The position numbers and the translations under genes are program-made. From DASZZV01 sp035544835 (lineage in GTDB: Bacteria; Acidobacteriota; Thermoanaerobaculia; Gp7-AA8), in NCBI GenBank assembly GCA_035544835.1, contig DASZZV010000132.1, positions 1-8,693 on the forward strand: a stretch of 8,693 nt of DNA, given 5' to 3'. Each line of letters starts with the position of its first letter. Within the stretch, counting starts at the first letter, position 1. Positions 1 through 6,314 of this stretch are shown piece by piece. The notes beneath the pieces were generated by a model. It worked only from the letters and a program-made list of their open reading frames with translations, ran no database searches and was not told the DNA's origin.

Positions 1-140
1 GCGCCTCGCACAATCGTAAGAGAGCTCCAAGACTCCACACCGCAAGGCCCCCTCCCAGATCCCTCGCTCGACGCTCGGGATGACACCCTGGTTTCTTTCA
101 CTCAGACGCCGCGCTCCGCGGTCAATCGCTCGGGATGACA
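1..140. repeat. Dispersed intergenic repeat, two copies of the CGCTCGGGATGACA core
   Basis: The 14-base core CGCTCGGGATGACA occurs at 72-85 and again at 127-140. Its reverse complement (13 bases, TGTCATCCCGAGC) occurs at 8481-8493 at the other end of the window. Read on the minus strand, the copy at 85-60 continues into GAGCGAGGGATCTG, the same layout as the right-end copy, which continues to GAGGGACCTCGC. No convincing ORF lies in 1-183. I recall TGTCATCCTGAGC-like repeats from intergenic DNA of several environmental phyla, but I cannot verify copy number here. Confidence 0.6.
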
Positions 141-166
141 AAGCGTCGGGGAGGGCCGCGTAAATA

Positions 167-181
167 CGGGGAGACTCCCCG
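167..181 (-). terminator. Weak terminator-like hairpin after the EgtB-like gene
   Basis: CGGGGAGACTCCCCG is a perfect dyad (stem CGGGG/CCCCG, extendable to 7 bp with a tiny loop). It begins two bases beyond the TGA of the EgtB-like gene on the minus strand. The minus-strand tail after it is TATTTA, a poor U-tract, so it would be a weak intrinsic terminator at best. Position and symmetry are seen directly; the function is inferred. Confidence 0.35.
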
Positions 182-183
182 AA

Positions 184-1512
184 TCACTCTGCTCGTACGC
201 AACGGAACTTTGCATATACATATGGGTACGTTCCCCGAAACCAGTTTCGGAAGGACTTGCGCACCAGCTCTTTCGCGGTCACCGGGGACGCGCCCTTCAT
301 GACGTAATGCTTGCCATCGAAGAAGCCGACCGAGTAGTTCGGATAGGACACCATCGGCGAGAAACCGTCGAAGCCGTCGAAGATCGTGCTCGTCCACTCC
401 CAGCCATTGCCGACCAGCTCATGAACACCCCAGGCGCTCGCTCCCTGGGGATAAGAGCCAACCGGAGCCGGGTCCCAGTAGTGAAAGTCGAAGTTCCCGT
501 GCGATTCACGCGGTGGCTCGTCGCCCCAGGGGTAGAGCCGCTCGGCGCCCTCCGGTGTCCCAAAAGCAGCGCGGTGATACTCGGCCTCCGTGACCAGTCT
601 CGCCTTTTGCAATCTTGCATACGCCGAGGCTTCGGCGTTGGTGGCGTAGACCGGACTGTGCGGCGGCAGCGGATAGTATTCCTTCATCCCCCGCCACATC
701 CATTGGATACCGCGTTTCTCCCAGAAAAGCGGGTGACGGATTTTATGGGTGTTCACCCACTCCCACCCTTCCTCGTCCCAGAGCGATGCGTTCTCGTAAC
801 CTCCAGCGTCGATGAATTCGAGGAATTGCCCGTTGGTGACGGGGAGCGAATCGATGGAGAAAGCCGGAACGTCATCGACGTGCTGATGGCGCTCGTTGTC
901 CCAGCCAAACTCGTCGTCGTCGACACCGATCGTTGCCTTGCCTGCGGGGATCGAAATGCTCTGGCTCTTCACCGCCGCATTCCCATTCGACAGGCGCGAC
1001 GCCTTCGGAAGCAGCCCCCGCGTCCATGACTTCTTCTCGTGGGAAAGGCGGTGGAACATGTAAAGGAGCGTCTCGTGATGCATCGGCTCGTGCTCGAGGA
1101 TGGCCAGCAGGACCTCGCTGTTTCGGAAAAAAGGACTGGAGGTGTCGGAGAGCGGAATGCTTTCCAGCGTATGGCGCACCATGCTGTCGGCGGCGAAACA
1201 ATACTGTGTGACCTCATCCCGATTCGGCCAGGGCGAGTTCGTTCCCGCAGCGGCCTCGGTCTCAGGATCGATCCCAGCGGCGAACAGCTCTTCGAGGCGA
1301 TCGTCAATGCCTTTCCTCGAGAGAGCGAGCTTGATCAGGGTGTTTACGTTGAAGGCAGAGAGATGACCCTCGTAGAAAACGATCGGATTCCGCACAGGGA
1401 TGGGTCGATCGTAGTAGACCGACGGCTCGATCATGGCAAAAAGCTCGCGCGATCTGTTGCGGTTCTTCTCGAACCACCGGAGCAGGTTTTCCCGGGTTGG
1501 AATTGACGACAT
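184..1512 (-). CDS. EgtB/SUMF1-like non-haem iron enzyme (DinB_2 + FGE-sulfatase domains)
   Basis: A 442-residue protein with the two-domain layout of ergothioneine-synthase EgtB relatives. An N-terminal DinB-like helical bundle (about 10-165) carries H50 in EGHLSAFN and the HxxxH motif H141/H145 in HEPMHHETLLYM. These match the three-histidine iron site of EgtB (H51, H134, H138 in the mycobacterial enzyme). A formylglycine-generating-enzyme fold follows (about 183-441), with LVGNGWEWT near 366-374 and the ending SFRNWF..YPYVYAKFRC. Such enzymes join a thiol or selenol donor to histidine betaine or related substrates using O2; the substrate here is unknown. The usual RGGSW near the C-terminus reads MKGASP, and the paired cysteines of true formylglycine-generating enzymes are not apparent. 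No EgtD methyltransferase lies in the window; the nearby methyltransferase is a different type. ATG at 1512 has no clear Shine-Dalgarno. A selenoneine-synthase-like or other EgtB-paralogue role is possible. Confidence 0.88.
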   Translation of the reverse strand: MSSIPTRENLLRWFEKNRNRSRELFAMIEPSVYYDRPIPVRNPIVFYEGHLSAFNVNTLIKLALSRKGIDDRLEELFAAGIDPETEAAAGTNSPWPNRDEVTQYCFAADSMVRHTLESIPLSDTSSPFFRNSEVLLAILEHEPMHHETLLYMFHRLSHEKKSWTRGLLPKASRLSNGNAAVKSQSISIPAGKATIGVDDDEFGWDNERHQHVDDVPAFSIDSLPVTNGQFLEFIDAGGYENASLWDEEGWEWVNTHKIRHPLFWEKRGIQWMWRGMKEYYPLPPHSPVYATNAEASAYARLQKARLVTEAEYHRAAFGTPEGAERLYPWGDEPPRESHGNFDFHYWDPAPVGSYPQGASAWGVHELVGNGWEWTSTIFDGFDGFSPMVSYPNYSVGFFDGKHYVMKGASPVTAKELVRKSFRNWFRGTYPYVYAKFRCVRAE

Positions 1513-1538
1513 GGCAAGAGTGTAGCCGGGTTTTTATC

Positions 1539-1577
1539 AAGCAGAGTCACTCTTGCTTGTGTGTCGGCCGGCGAGGC
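1539..1577. repeat. Short dyad plus partial copy of the 3363-3484 element
   Basis: Positions 1548-1577 match 3377-3406 at 27 of 30 bases, so this is one end of the same repeat family found intact at 3363-3484. The left edge also forms a tight dyad, AAGCAGAGT (1539-1547) against ACTCTTGCTT (1549-1558), with one bulged base. It lies 27 bases upstream of the EgtB-like start. No T-tract follows the dyad on either strand, so it does not look like a terminator. Confidence 0.55.
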
Positions 1578-1584
1578 GACAAGT

Positions 1585-1695
1585 CGGAGTGGCGGCATCT
1601 CTGGGGCCCGGCTCGGCGCCGTTCTGGCGGAGAATCAGGATAAGGACGGCGGCGCGGGACGCCGCCGAGCCAGGCGACAGAATGTCGCCACTCCG
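1585..1695. repeat. MITE-like imperfect palindromic element
   Basis: The left arm 1585-1620 begins CGGAGTGGCGGCAT, and the reverse complement of the right arm 1660-1695 begins CGGAGTGGCGACAT. Both arms also contain GGCTCGGCG near their inner end. The arms are about 36 bases and mostly complementary with several mismatches. They enclose about 39 bases. The element fills most of the gap between the EgtB-like gene and the phosphoesterase stop at 1710. It encodes nothing and is best described as a small non-autonomous palindromic repeat. Confidence 0.55.
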
Positions 1696-1709
1696 AACGT
1701 CTACCCGCC

Positions 1710-2477
1710 CTAGGTGGTCGCTGCGACTTCCGGTTGCCGGGCTTCCACCTCGAAGAGACGGAACGGCGGCGCATCGCCATTGACCTTGCGCATTACCGGT
1801 ATGGCCACGTTGTAGACCGGCACGCCGCCTTTGGTTCTTCCTTCCGGACTACCGTGATGAGCGTGGCCGTGGAAGGCCACAGTGGCGCGATAGCGATCGA
1901 TCGGCTCTTCCAGACGACTCGATCCCAGGAAGGGAAAGATCTCTTCAGGCTCGCCGACTACGGTGGCGTGAATCGGGGCGTAGTGGACGATGACAACCCG
2001 CGGCTCATGTCGGAGACGAGCCAGAGCCGATTCGAGTTTTAGGGCCTCGTCAACGGCGTCGCGAACGAATTGCTTGATGGTCTGCTCACCCCACGGCTCG
2101 AGGGAACGGCGTCCGAATCCCCCTGCGAACCCTTTTACGCCAGCGAAGCCTACTCCCTGAATCTCGACGGCATCGCCATCGAGGATGGTCATGCCTGCGC
2201 CCGTGAGGATCTTGCACAGCTCGTCCTGCTGATTGGATTCGACATCGTGATTTCCCAGCACCGCCATGATCGGTTTCCGGCGAATGACCGACAGCTCTTC
2301 GGCCAGCACTTTGGCCTCTTCGACCAGACCGTAACTGGTCAGGTCGCCGGCGATGATGATCACGTCCGCCGCGTCACTCATGGCCTCGAACAGCGGGCGA
2401 AACTCGCCCTGCGAGTTTCTTCCACAGTGGATATCGGCTACCGCGGCGAGACGAACTCGCTTGACCTCTTCGCTCAT
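1710..2477 (-). CDS. Calcineurin-like metallophosphoesterase
   Basis: 255 residues from ATG at 2477. All signature blocks of the family (Pfam Metallophos) are present in order: D15-x-H17 in VADIHCG, GD45 in IIAGDLTSYG, GNH77D in LGNHD, H165 in VIVHYAPIH and GHAHHG at 204-209. A two-metal phosphoesterase centre therefore looks intact. Substrate cannot be read from the sequence. An in-frame start 10 codons upstream exists, but ATG 2477 is preferred: AGGAG lies at 2488-2492 with 10-base spacing, and the ATG shares one base with the stop of the upstream nucleotidyltransferase (TGATG). That arrangement implies translational coupling and equal dosage. No signal peptide is seen, so the protein should be cytoplasmic. 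The gene is followed by the palindromic element at 1585-1695. Confidence 0.9.
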   Translation of the reverse strand: MSEEVKRVRLAAVADIHCGRNSQGEFRPLFEAMSDAADVIIIAGDLTSYGLVEEAKVLAEELSVIRRKPIMAVLGNHDVESNQQDELCKILTGAGMTILDGDAVEIQGVGFAGVKGFAGGFGRRSLEPWGEQTIKQFVRDAVDEALKLESALARLRHEPRVVIVHYAPIHATVVGEPEEIFPFLGSSRLEEPIDRYRATVAFHGHAHHGSPEGRTKGGVPVYNVAIPVMRKVNGDAPPFRLFEVEARQPEVAATT

Positions 2478-3277
2478 CAGTCGATCACTCCTATGGCGGC
2501 CGTCCAATGATCAATTTCCTGCCGGCTCATTTTTCCGAGCGGCTGCAGACGCGCGTCCTGCAGGCCCCGCTCAAGATCGATCAGGTACTGCTGCCGCGAG
2601 ATCAACGTGCCGCGGCAGAGTCCCCCTTCCTCACCGGAAGCATTGCCATTCTCGTTTTTCACCCGTGTCAGCATTTCGTCCATCACCCACTTCGGAATCG
2701 AGGCCCGGCTGCCGGGGTAGATGAAGCCGAAAAGAAGGATGTGAGTGAAGAGGACACGCCAGCTGGCGCCGAAGCGCTCGAGGAGATGTTTCCAGTCGAG
2801 CTTGTCTCCGCGGGCCAGGATGACGTGGGCGATATCGGCCCCGTCAAAGCGCTCCCGCTCCATGATGAAGCCCTTGGACCAGATCATTTCCTCGGCGGGA
2901 ATGAGTTTTACATTCATGTCGAAAACGACCCCGTCCGGAGCGCAGTGGAACCATTGCTCGTCGACGACAGCCACACCGTTGCCGGCACTGAAGATGACAT
3001 CGACGAAATCGTCGCCCTTCCACGCTTTGCCGAGCCAGTGGGGAAACGTCATCTCCGTCCGATAACCGGCCGCAGCGAGAACGTCCAGCGCTCGCTGACC
3101 GTCGGTTTTTCTGACAAAAACGTCGAAGTCTTTGGTGTGGCGGGTGACTCCGGTGTACTTCGCGAAGGCGTAAGCACCGCCGACGAGGAAGGGCACGCCT
3201 CCCTCGGCGAAGGCTTTCATGGCCGCCTGATAGAAAGCGATCGTCTCGGGCTCCAGAACCAGCGCCTCTTTATTCAT
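2477..3277 (-). CDS. Minimal-type nucleotidyltransferase (pol-beta-like NTase fold)
   Basis: 266 residues. The N-terminal half has the nucleotidyltransferase signature: a helix, then FLVGGAYAFAKYTG (G33-G34) and TKDFDVFV with D50 and D52, plus a third acidic residue, D93, in FVDVIFS. The usual GG..DxD..D metal triad is therefore present and the enzyme is probably active. The fold resembles AbiEii/MNT-type nucleotidyltransferases and the DUF/NTase proteins often annotated simply as 'nucleotidyltransferase'. The C-terminal half (about 130-266) is helical with aromatic clusters (WRVLFTHILLFGFIYPGS) and is not recognised further. The start is ATG at 3277 with GGGGAG at 3282-3287, four bases upstream. 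The stop overlaps the phosphoesterase start by one base. The upstream side contains the 122-bp palindromic element. The acceptor (nucleotide, RNA, protein or small molecule) is unknown. Confidence 0.82.
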   Translation of the reverse strand: MNKEALVLEPETIAFYQAAMKAFAEGGVPFLVGGAYAFAKYTGVTRHTKDFDVFVRKTDGQRALDVLAAAGYRTEMTFPHWLGKAWKGDDFVDVIFSAGNGVAVVDEQWFHCAPDGVVFDMNVKLIPAEEMIWSKGFIMERERFDGADIAHVILARGDKLDWKHLLERFGASWRVLFTHILLFGFIYPGSRASIPKWVMDEMLTRVKNENGNASGEEGGLCRGTLISRQQYLIDLERGLQDARLQPLGKMSRQEIDHWTAAIGVID

Positions 3278-3362
3278 TCAGCTCCCCTGATTTCATCGAC
3301 CAAGCAGAAGTGCAGATTCTGTGCAAGTAGCGGATACAGTAGTTTGGCCGTTGGTCGGCATC

Positions 3363-3484
3363 TTGTGTGGCACAGGCACTCTTGCCTGTGTCTCGGCCGT
3401 CGAGGCCGAGCTCCCTGTGGATTGTCGGAGGAACGCCGCGGCTCGACGCCGCGGCACACAGGCAGGAGTGCCTGTGCCACACAA
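3363..3484. repeat. MITE-like element with 28-bp terminal inverted repeats
   Basis: The left terminus 3363-3390 and the reverse complement of the right terminus 3457-3484 match at 27 of 28 bases (ends TTGTGTGGCACAGGC). Inside are two further hairpins: CTCGGCC/GGCCGAG at 3392-3410 (7 bp, 5-base loop) and GCCGCGG/CCGCGGC at 3435-3455 (7 bp, 7-base loop). The element is non-coding and sits between the methyltransferase stop and the nucleotidyltransferase start. The architecture is that of a small non-autonomous mobile or REP/BIME-like repeat. No target-site duplication is obvious. Confidence 0.75.
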
Positions 3485-3518
3485 ACCTCTTTTCAATCAG
3501 GCTACATTCGCGGTGACC

Positions 3519-4331
3519 TCAGCGGATTCCTTCTGCCCAGGCGATGCAGTACCAGAGAGCGGCGTCACCGCGCTTCGACCAGGCTCGCGCGTTGGCGATG
3601 ACCTCATCGAAGAGGCCGGAATCGAAGAGCTGATGTTCGAGGATCGCCTGGCGTGCCCCGAGGAGAATGTTGATCATGTTTCCGGCCAGCGGGATGAAAT
3701 CGGGCGAGCCTGAACAGGCACCGAAGAAAAGCCAGTCATTGCGCACAGGACGGGCGCCGCAACGTGCCAGCAACTCGACCAGCCTCCGTCCGATGATCGG
3801 GTCATTGCCGATTCGGTCATAGAGGCGGATGTAGCTCGACCACAACGACGACAGTCCAGGCGGCTCCGGCCATGTTCGGAGCAGTTCGTGATCGTCGTCC
3901 TCCAGCACGATACGGCCGCCCGGCCTGGCCGCCTGCACCATCTGCTCGACGGCAGAGACAGGCCAGCGAAGGTGCTCGAGCAGGAAACGGGCGTGAACCA
4001 CGTCGAACGATCCCCGCTCGTCGTTCGTCAACGGAAGATCGAGAGCGTCTCCCTGCCTGAAATCCACGAGCGAGTCCTCGCCTGCCTCGGAGGCCAGCCT
4101 TCGAGCTTCCGCGAGCTGCTCGGGGCTGCGTTCGATCCCAACGGCCGGAACACCAGCCTGCCGAGCCATGGCCCGGGTCAGCTGCCCGAGCCCCGAGCCG
4201 ACGTCGAGGATCCGCTCCCCCTTCTGGATGCCGATTTTCTGTAGCGATTTGTCATTGATGATCGTGTTCAGGCGCGAGAGACGCGCCTGCTCCTCAGGCG
4301 AGGTTCCGTGAACGTAGGCATCCTCAGGCAT
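3519..4331 (-). CDS. Class I SAM-dependent methyltransferase
   Basis: 270 residues from ATG 4331. Motif I is ILDVGSGLG (41-49), followed by acidic E67 in AVGIERS, QGDALDLP (93-100) with D96, and FDVVHARFLLEH (109-120) as the post-motif strand and helix. RPGGRIVLEDDD lies near 136-147. This is the Methyltransf_11/25-type Rossmann fold for SAM binding. The C-terminal part (150-270) should set acceptor specificity and is not recognised. An in-frame extension to 4415 would add 28 residues and intrude on the divergent promoter space. ATG 4331 gives the MPEDAYVHGTSPEEQARL opening typical of the family, so I choose it, although its Shine-Dalgarno (GAGG, 13 bases away) is poor. It is not EgtD-like. 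It is divergent from the AI-2E gene and separated from the downstream nucleotidyltransferase by the 3363-3484 element. Small-molecule methylation is likely; the substrate is unknown. Confidence 0.85.
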   Translation of the reverse strand: MPEDAYVHGTSPEEQARLSRLNTIINDKSLQKIGIQKGERILDVGSGLGQLTRAMARQAGVPAVGIERSPEQLAEARRLASEAGEDSLVDFRQGDALDLPLTNDERGSFDVVHARFLLEHLRWPVSAVEQMVQAARPGGRIVLEDDDHELLRTWPEPPGLSSLWSSYIRLYDRIGNDPIIGRRLVELLARCGARPVRNDWLFFGACSGSPDFIPLAGNMINILLGARQAILEHQLFDSGLFDEVIANARAWSKRGDAALWYCIAWAEGIR

Positions 4332-4416
4332 GCGGAAAAGTATGCCTCGAATGTTCGGCCCCGGCCATGCATCATCTCTTCCGAGACAGATTTCGTTCAT
4401 AATCTTGTGTCTCATT

Positions 4417-4422
4417 AGGGAG
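4417..4422 (+). promoter_or_regulatory. Ribosome binding site deciding a TTG start
   Basis: AGGGAG lies five bases before TTG at 4428. The next in-frame ATG (4542, residue 39) has no Shine-Dalgarno in front of it. This supports initiation at the rarer TTG codon. Confidence 0.6.
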
Positions 4423-4427
4423 CCCGA

Positions 4428-6290
4428 TTGGCGAATCCGCCGAACCCATCAAAGGATCTCGACAAAACGAGTATCTATCCCGCCACTCGTCCGTCCGATC
4501 TGCGCCGGACGCTGGAGGCCACCAGTCGCGTCAATGCCGCCATGAGCGACAGCGATCGGCGTCGGAACATGGAACGCAAGCCGGAGAGCGGCCGCCCCTA
4601 CATCACGACCGTCGTCGTCATCGCCGCCTTGTACTTCGGCAAGCCGGTCATGCTCCCTCTGGCGCTGGCCGCGCTCTTCGCTTTCGTGTTGACTCCTATC
4701 GTCCTGCTTCTCGAGAAAGCTTTCATTCCTCGAGTGGTCGCCGTGGCGCTGACTTTGTCTCTGGCCATCGGCATGATCGGCCTGGGAGCCTGGTCCTTCG
4801 CGCTGCAGGTCAGTACCCTGGCCAAAGAAGTAGCCATGTACAGCGGCAACATCGAGAAGAAGCTCCGTTTCATTCAGAAGAAGCCGATCGGTTCGTTCGC
4901 CATCGTGGAGCGAACGCTGGAACGGCTGGCCGCCGGCGCCGAGCCACAGGAAAAAGTAGATCTCAAAGTTCGGGTCATCGAGAAGAAGAGCATCGGCGAT
5001 CGATACGACCAGCTAGCTCCGACCATCGAGTTGATCGCGTCCGTCTTCCTCGTCATCGTTCTCGTTTTCTTTCTGATGCAGGACCGCGAGAAGCTGCGCG
5101 ACAAACTGCTGCGTCTGGCCGGCCGTGCCAATCTGACCGTTACCACCCAGGCCATCAGCGAGACCATCAATCGCATCAGTCAATACCTGCTCACCCAGCT
5201 GCTGATGAACGTCGGATTCGGTCTGATCATCGGGATCGGCTTGTGGTTGATGGGGGTGCCGCACTCTCTGTTGTGGGGAGTACTCGCTGCGCTGCTTCGC
5301 TTCATCCCGTACATCGGAGCCGTTTTGAGCGCGGCTCTGCCGACCTTCGTAGCCCTGGCCTTCTTCCAGGGCTGGCTCGTACCCCTCGGTGTGCTCGGAC
5401 TCTTCCTCATCACCGACCAGATCCTGGCTGGTCTGATCGAGCCGATGGTCATAGGTCATCGCGTCGGCGTGTCGCCGGTAGCGCTGCTGCTGTCGGCGAT
5501 TTTCTGGGGTTGGCTGTGGGGACCGGTTGGGTTGCTGCTGGCCACTCCGATCACGGTCTGTCTCACCGTTGCCGGCGAATACATACCGGCCCTTCGCGCC
5601 TTCTCGATCCTCCTCGGCTCGGAAGCGCCTCTCGAGGACTACCTGAGCTTCTTTAACCGCCTGCTGAGTCGGGACCGCGCACGCGCAATCGCCATCGCCG
5701 ATTCCTACGCCGAACAGAATTCGATGGAGAGGGCCTTCACCGACCTGTTCATTCCGACCCTGACCTTTGCGCTCGACGAGCTGCAGCAGCGTCGCATCAC
5801 CAGCGCCCAGGACCACTTCATCAAGGATGTCACCCGCGAGTTGATCATCCGCCTTGGCGATCTGAATGCCCAGCTCGGCGACGCCGAACAGCGCATCGTC
5901 GCCGTCTCTGCTGGCGGAGAACGACTCTCGCTCGGCACGCTGATGCTGACTCAGCTTCTTCGCGCCGACGGCTACAGCGTCGATTACTTCACCGACCTCT
6001 CGCTCGAAGAGATGCTGCAGTACATCGAAGAGGCGGTACCCGACGCCGTCTTTGTCTCCTGCTCGAATCCGAAGAATCTGAGCATCGGGTACGTACTGAT
6101 TCGCGACCTGTCCGCGAAGTTCCCCGGTCTCACCATTCTGGCGGGCGGGTCGGCTTTCGTCGGCGCCCGTGAGCAGACTATGGCCGCGGGCGCCGAGTAC
6201 GTGGCCAGCTCGCTGTCCGGGGCACGGGACGAATTTCTCACCCGGCCGAAGTCGCCCAGACAGCGAAGCTCGTTGATCGCAAACGTGTGA
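4428..6290 (+). CDS. AI-2E/PerM-family membrane protein fused to a degenerate cobalamin-binding-like domain
   Basis: 620 residues; ordinary AI-2E family proteins are about 350-400. After a charged, proline-containing N-terminus (1-55) come hydrophobic spans near 59-96 and 101-126, a polar extramembrane loop (127-195), a span at 197-217, and the conserved C-terminal membrane block (about 255-390). That block carries RFIPYIGAVLSAALPT (291-306), IEPMVIGHRVGVSP (337-350) and FWGWLWGPVGLLLATP (359-374), hallmarks of the family, whose members export diverse small solutes or ions. From about 410 the protein is soluble. A helical segment with ITSAQDHFIKD (457-467) resembles the B12-binding cap motif AQEH. 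A Rossmann-like segment (488-605) follows, with GGERLSLG (496-503), VPDAVFVSCS and GLTILAGGSAF. The cobalt-ligating histidine of GExHxxG is L500. Inference: a membrane transporter gated by a ligand-sensing cytoplasmic domain. Start TTG is backed by AGGGAG; M39 is an alternative. Confidence 0.85.
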   Translation: MANPPNPSKDLDKTSIYPATRPSDLRRTLEATSRVNAAMSDSDRRRNMERKPESGRPYITTVVVIAALYFGKPVMLPLALAALFAFVLTPIVLLLEKAFIPRVVAVALTLSLAIGMIGLGAWSFALQVSTLAKEVAMYSGNIEKKLRFIQKKPIGSFAIVERTLERLAAGAEPQEKVDLKVRVIEKKSIGDRYDQLAPTIELIASVFLVIVLVFFLMQDREKLRDKLLRLAGRANLTVTTQAISETINRISQYLLTQLLMNVGFGLIIGIGLWLMGVPHSLLWGVLAALLRFIPYIGAVLSAALPTFVALAFFQGWLVPLGVLGLFLITDQILAGLIEPMVIGHRVGVSPVALLLSAIFWGWLWGPVGLLLATPITVCLTVAGEYIPALRAFSILLGSEAPLEDYLSFFNRLLSRDRARAIAIADSYAEQNSMERAFTDLFIPTLTFALDELQQRRITSAQDHFIKDVTRELIIRLGDLNAQLGDAEQRIVAVSAGGERLSLGTLMLTQLLRADGYSVDYFTDLSLEEMLQYIEEAVPDAVFVSCSNPKNLSIGYVLIRDLSAKFPGLTILAGGSAFVGAREQTMAAGAEYVASSLSGARDEFLTRPKSPRQRSSLIANV

Positions 6291-6314
6291 GCGTGAGTGC
6301 CAGGGAGGTGATAG

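Noticed and set aside
1539..1558. Intrinsic terminator at the AAGCAGAGT/ACTCTTGCTT dyad
   Set aside because: On the minus strand the dyad is followed by GATAAAAA rather than a T-run, and on the plus strand by GTGTCGG.
3270..3496. Several overlapping short minus-strand frames across the palindromic element
   Set aside because: They share the repeat sequence in different frames, with cysteine-rich low-information products, and have no Shine-Dalgarno. The palindrome explains the open frames.
2507..3601. Long plus-strand open frame (364 codons) antisense to the nucleotidyltransferase and running through the 3363-3484 repeat
   Set aside because: It has no recognisable motifs and mirrors a minus-strand gene with clear catalytic residues. 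Its 3' part reads through a palindromic repeat. It is a GC-rich shadow frame.
3519..4331. EgtD-type histidine methyltransferase partner for the EgtB-like gene
   Set aside because: The sequence is an ordinary Methyltransf_11/25-type protein with motif I VGSGLG and lacks the EgtD-like layout. It is also separated from the EgtB-like gene by two other genes.
4398..4403. CATAAT as a possible -10 box for the AI-2E gene
   Set aside because: No acceptable -35 hexamer lies 16-18 bases upstream. The position relative to AGGGAG is plausible, but the evidence is a single six-base match.
5013..5816. Minus-strand open frame (267 codons) inside the AI-2E gene
   Set aside because: Extremely rich in charged and Gln residues with no domain signature; it is the complement of hydrophobic membrane codons.
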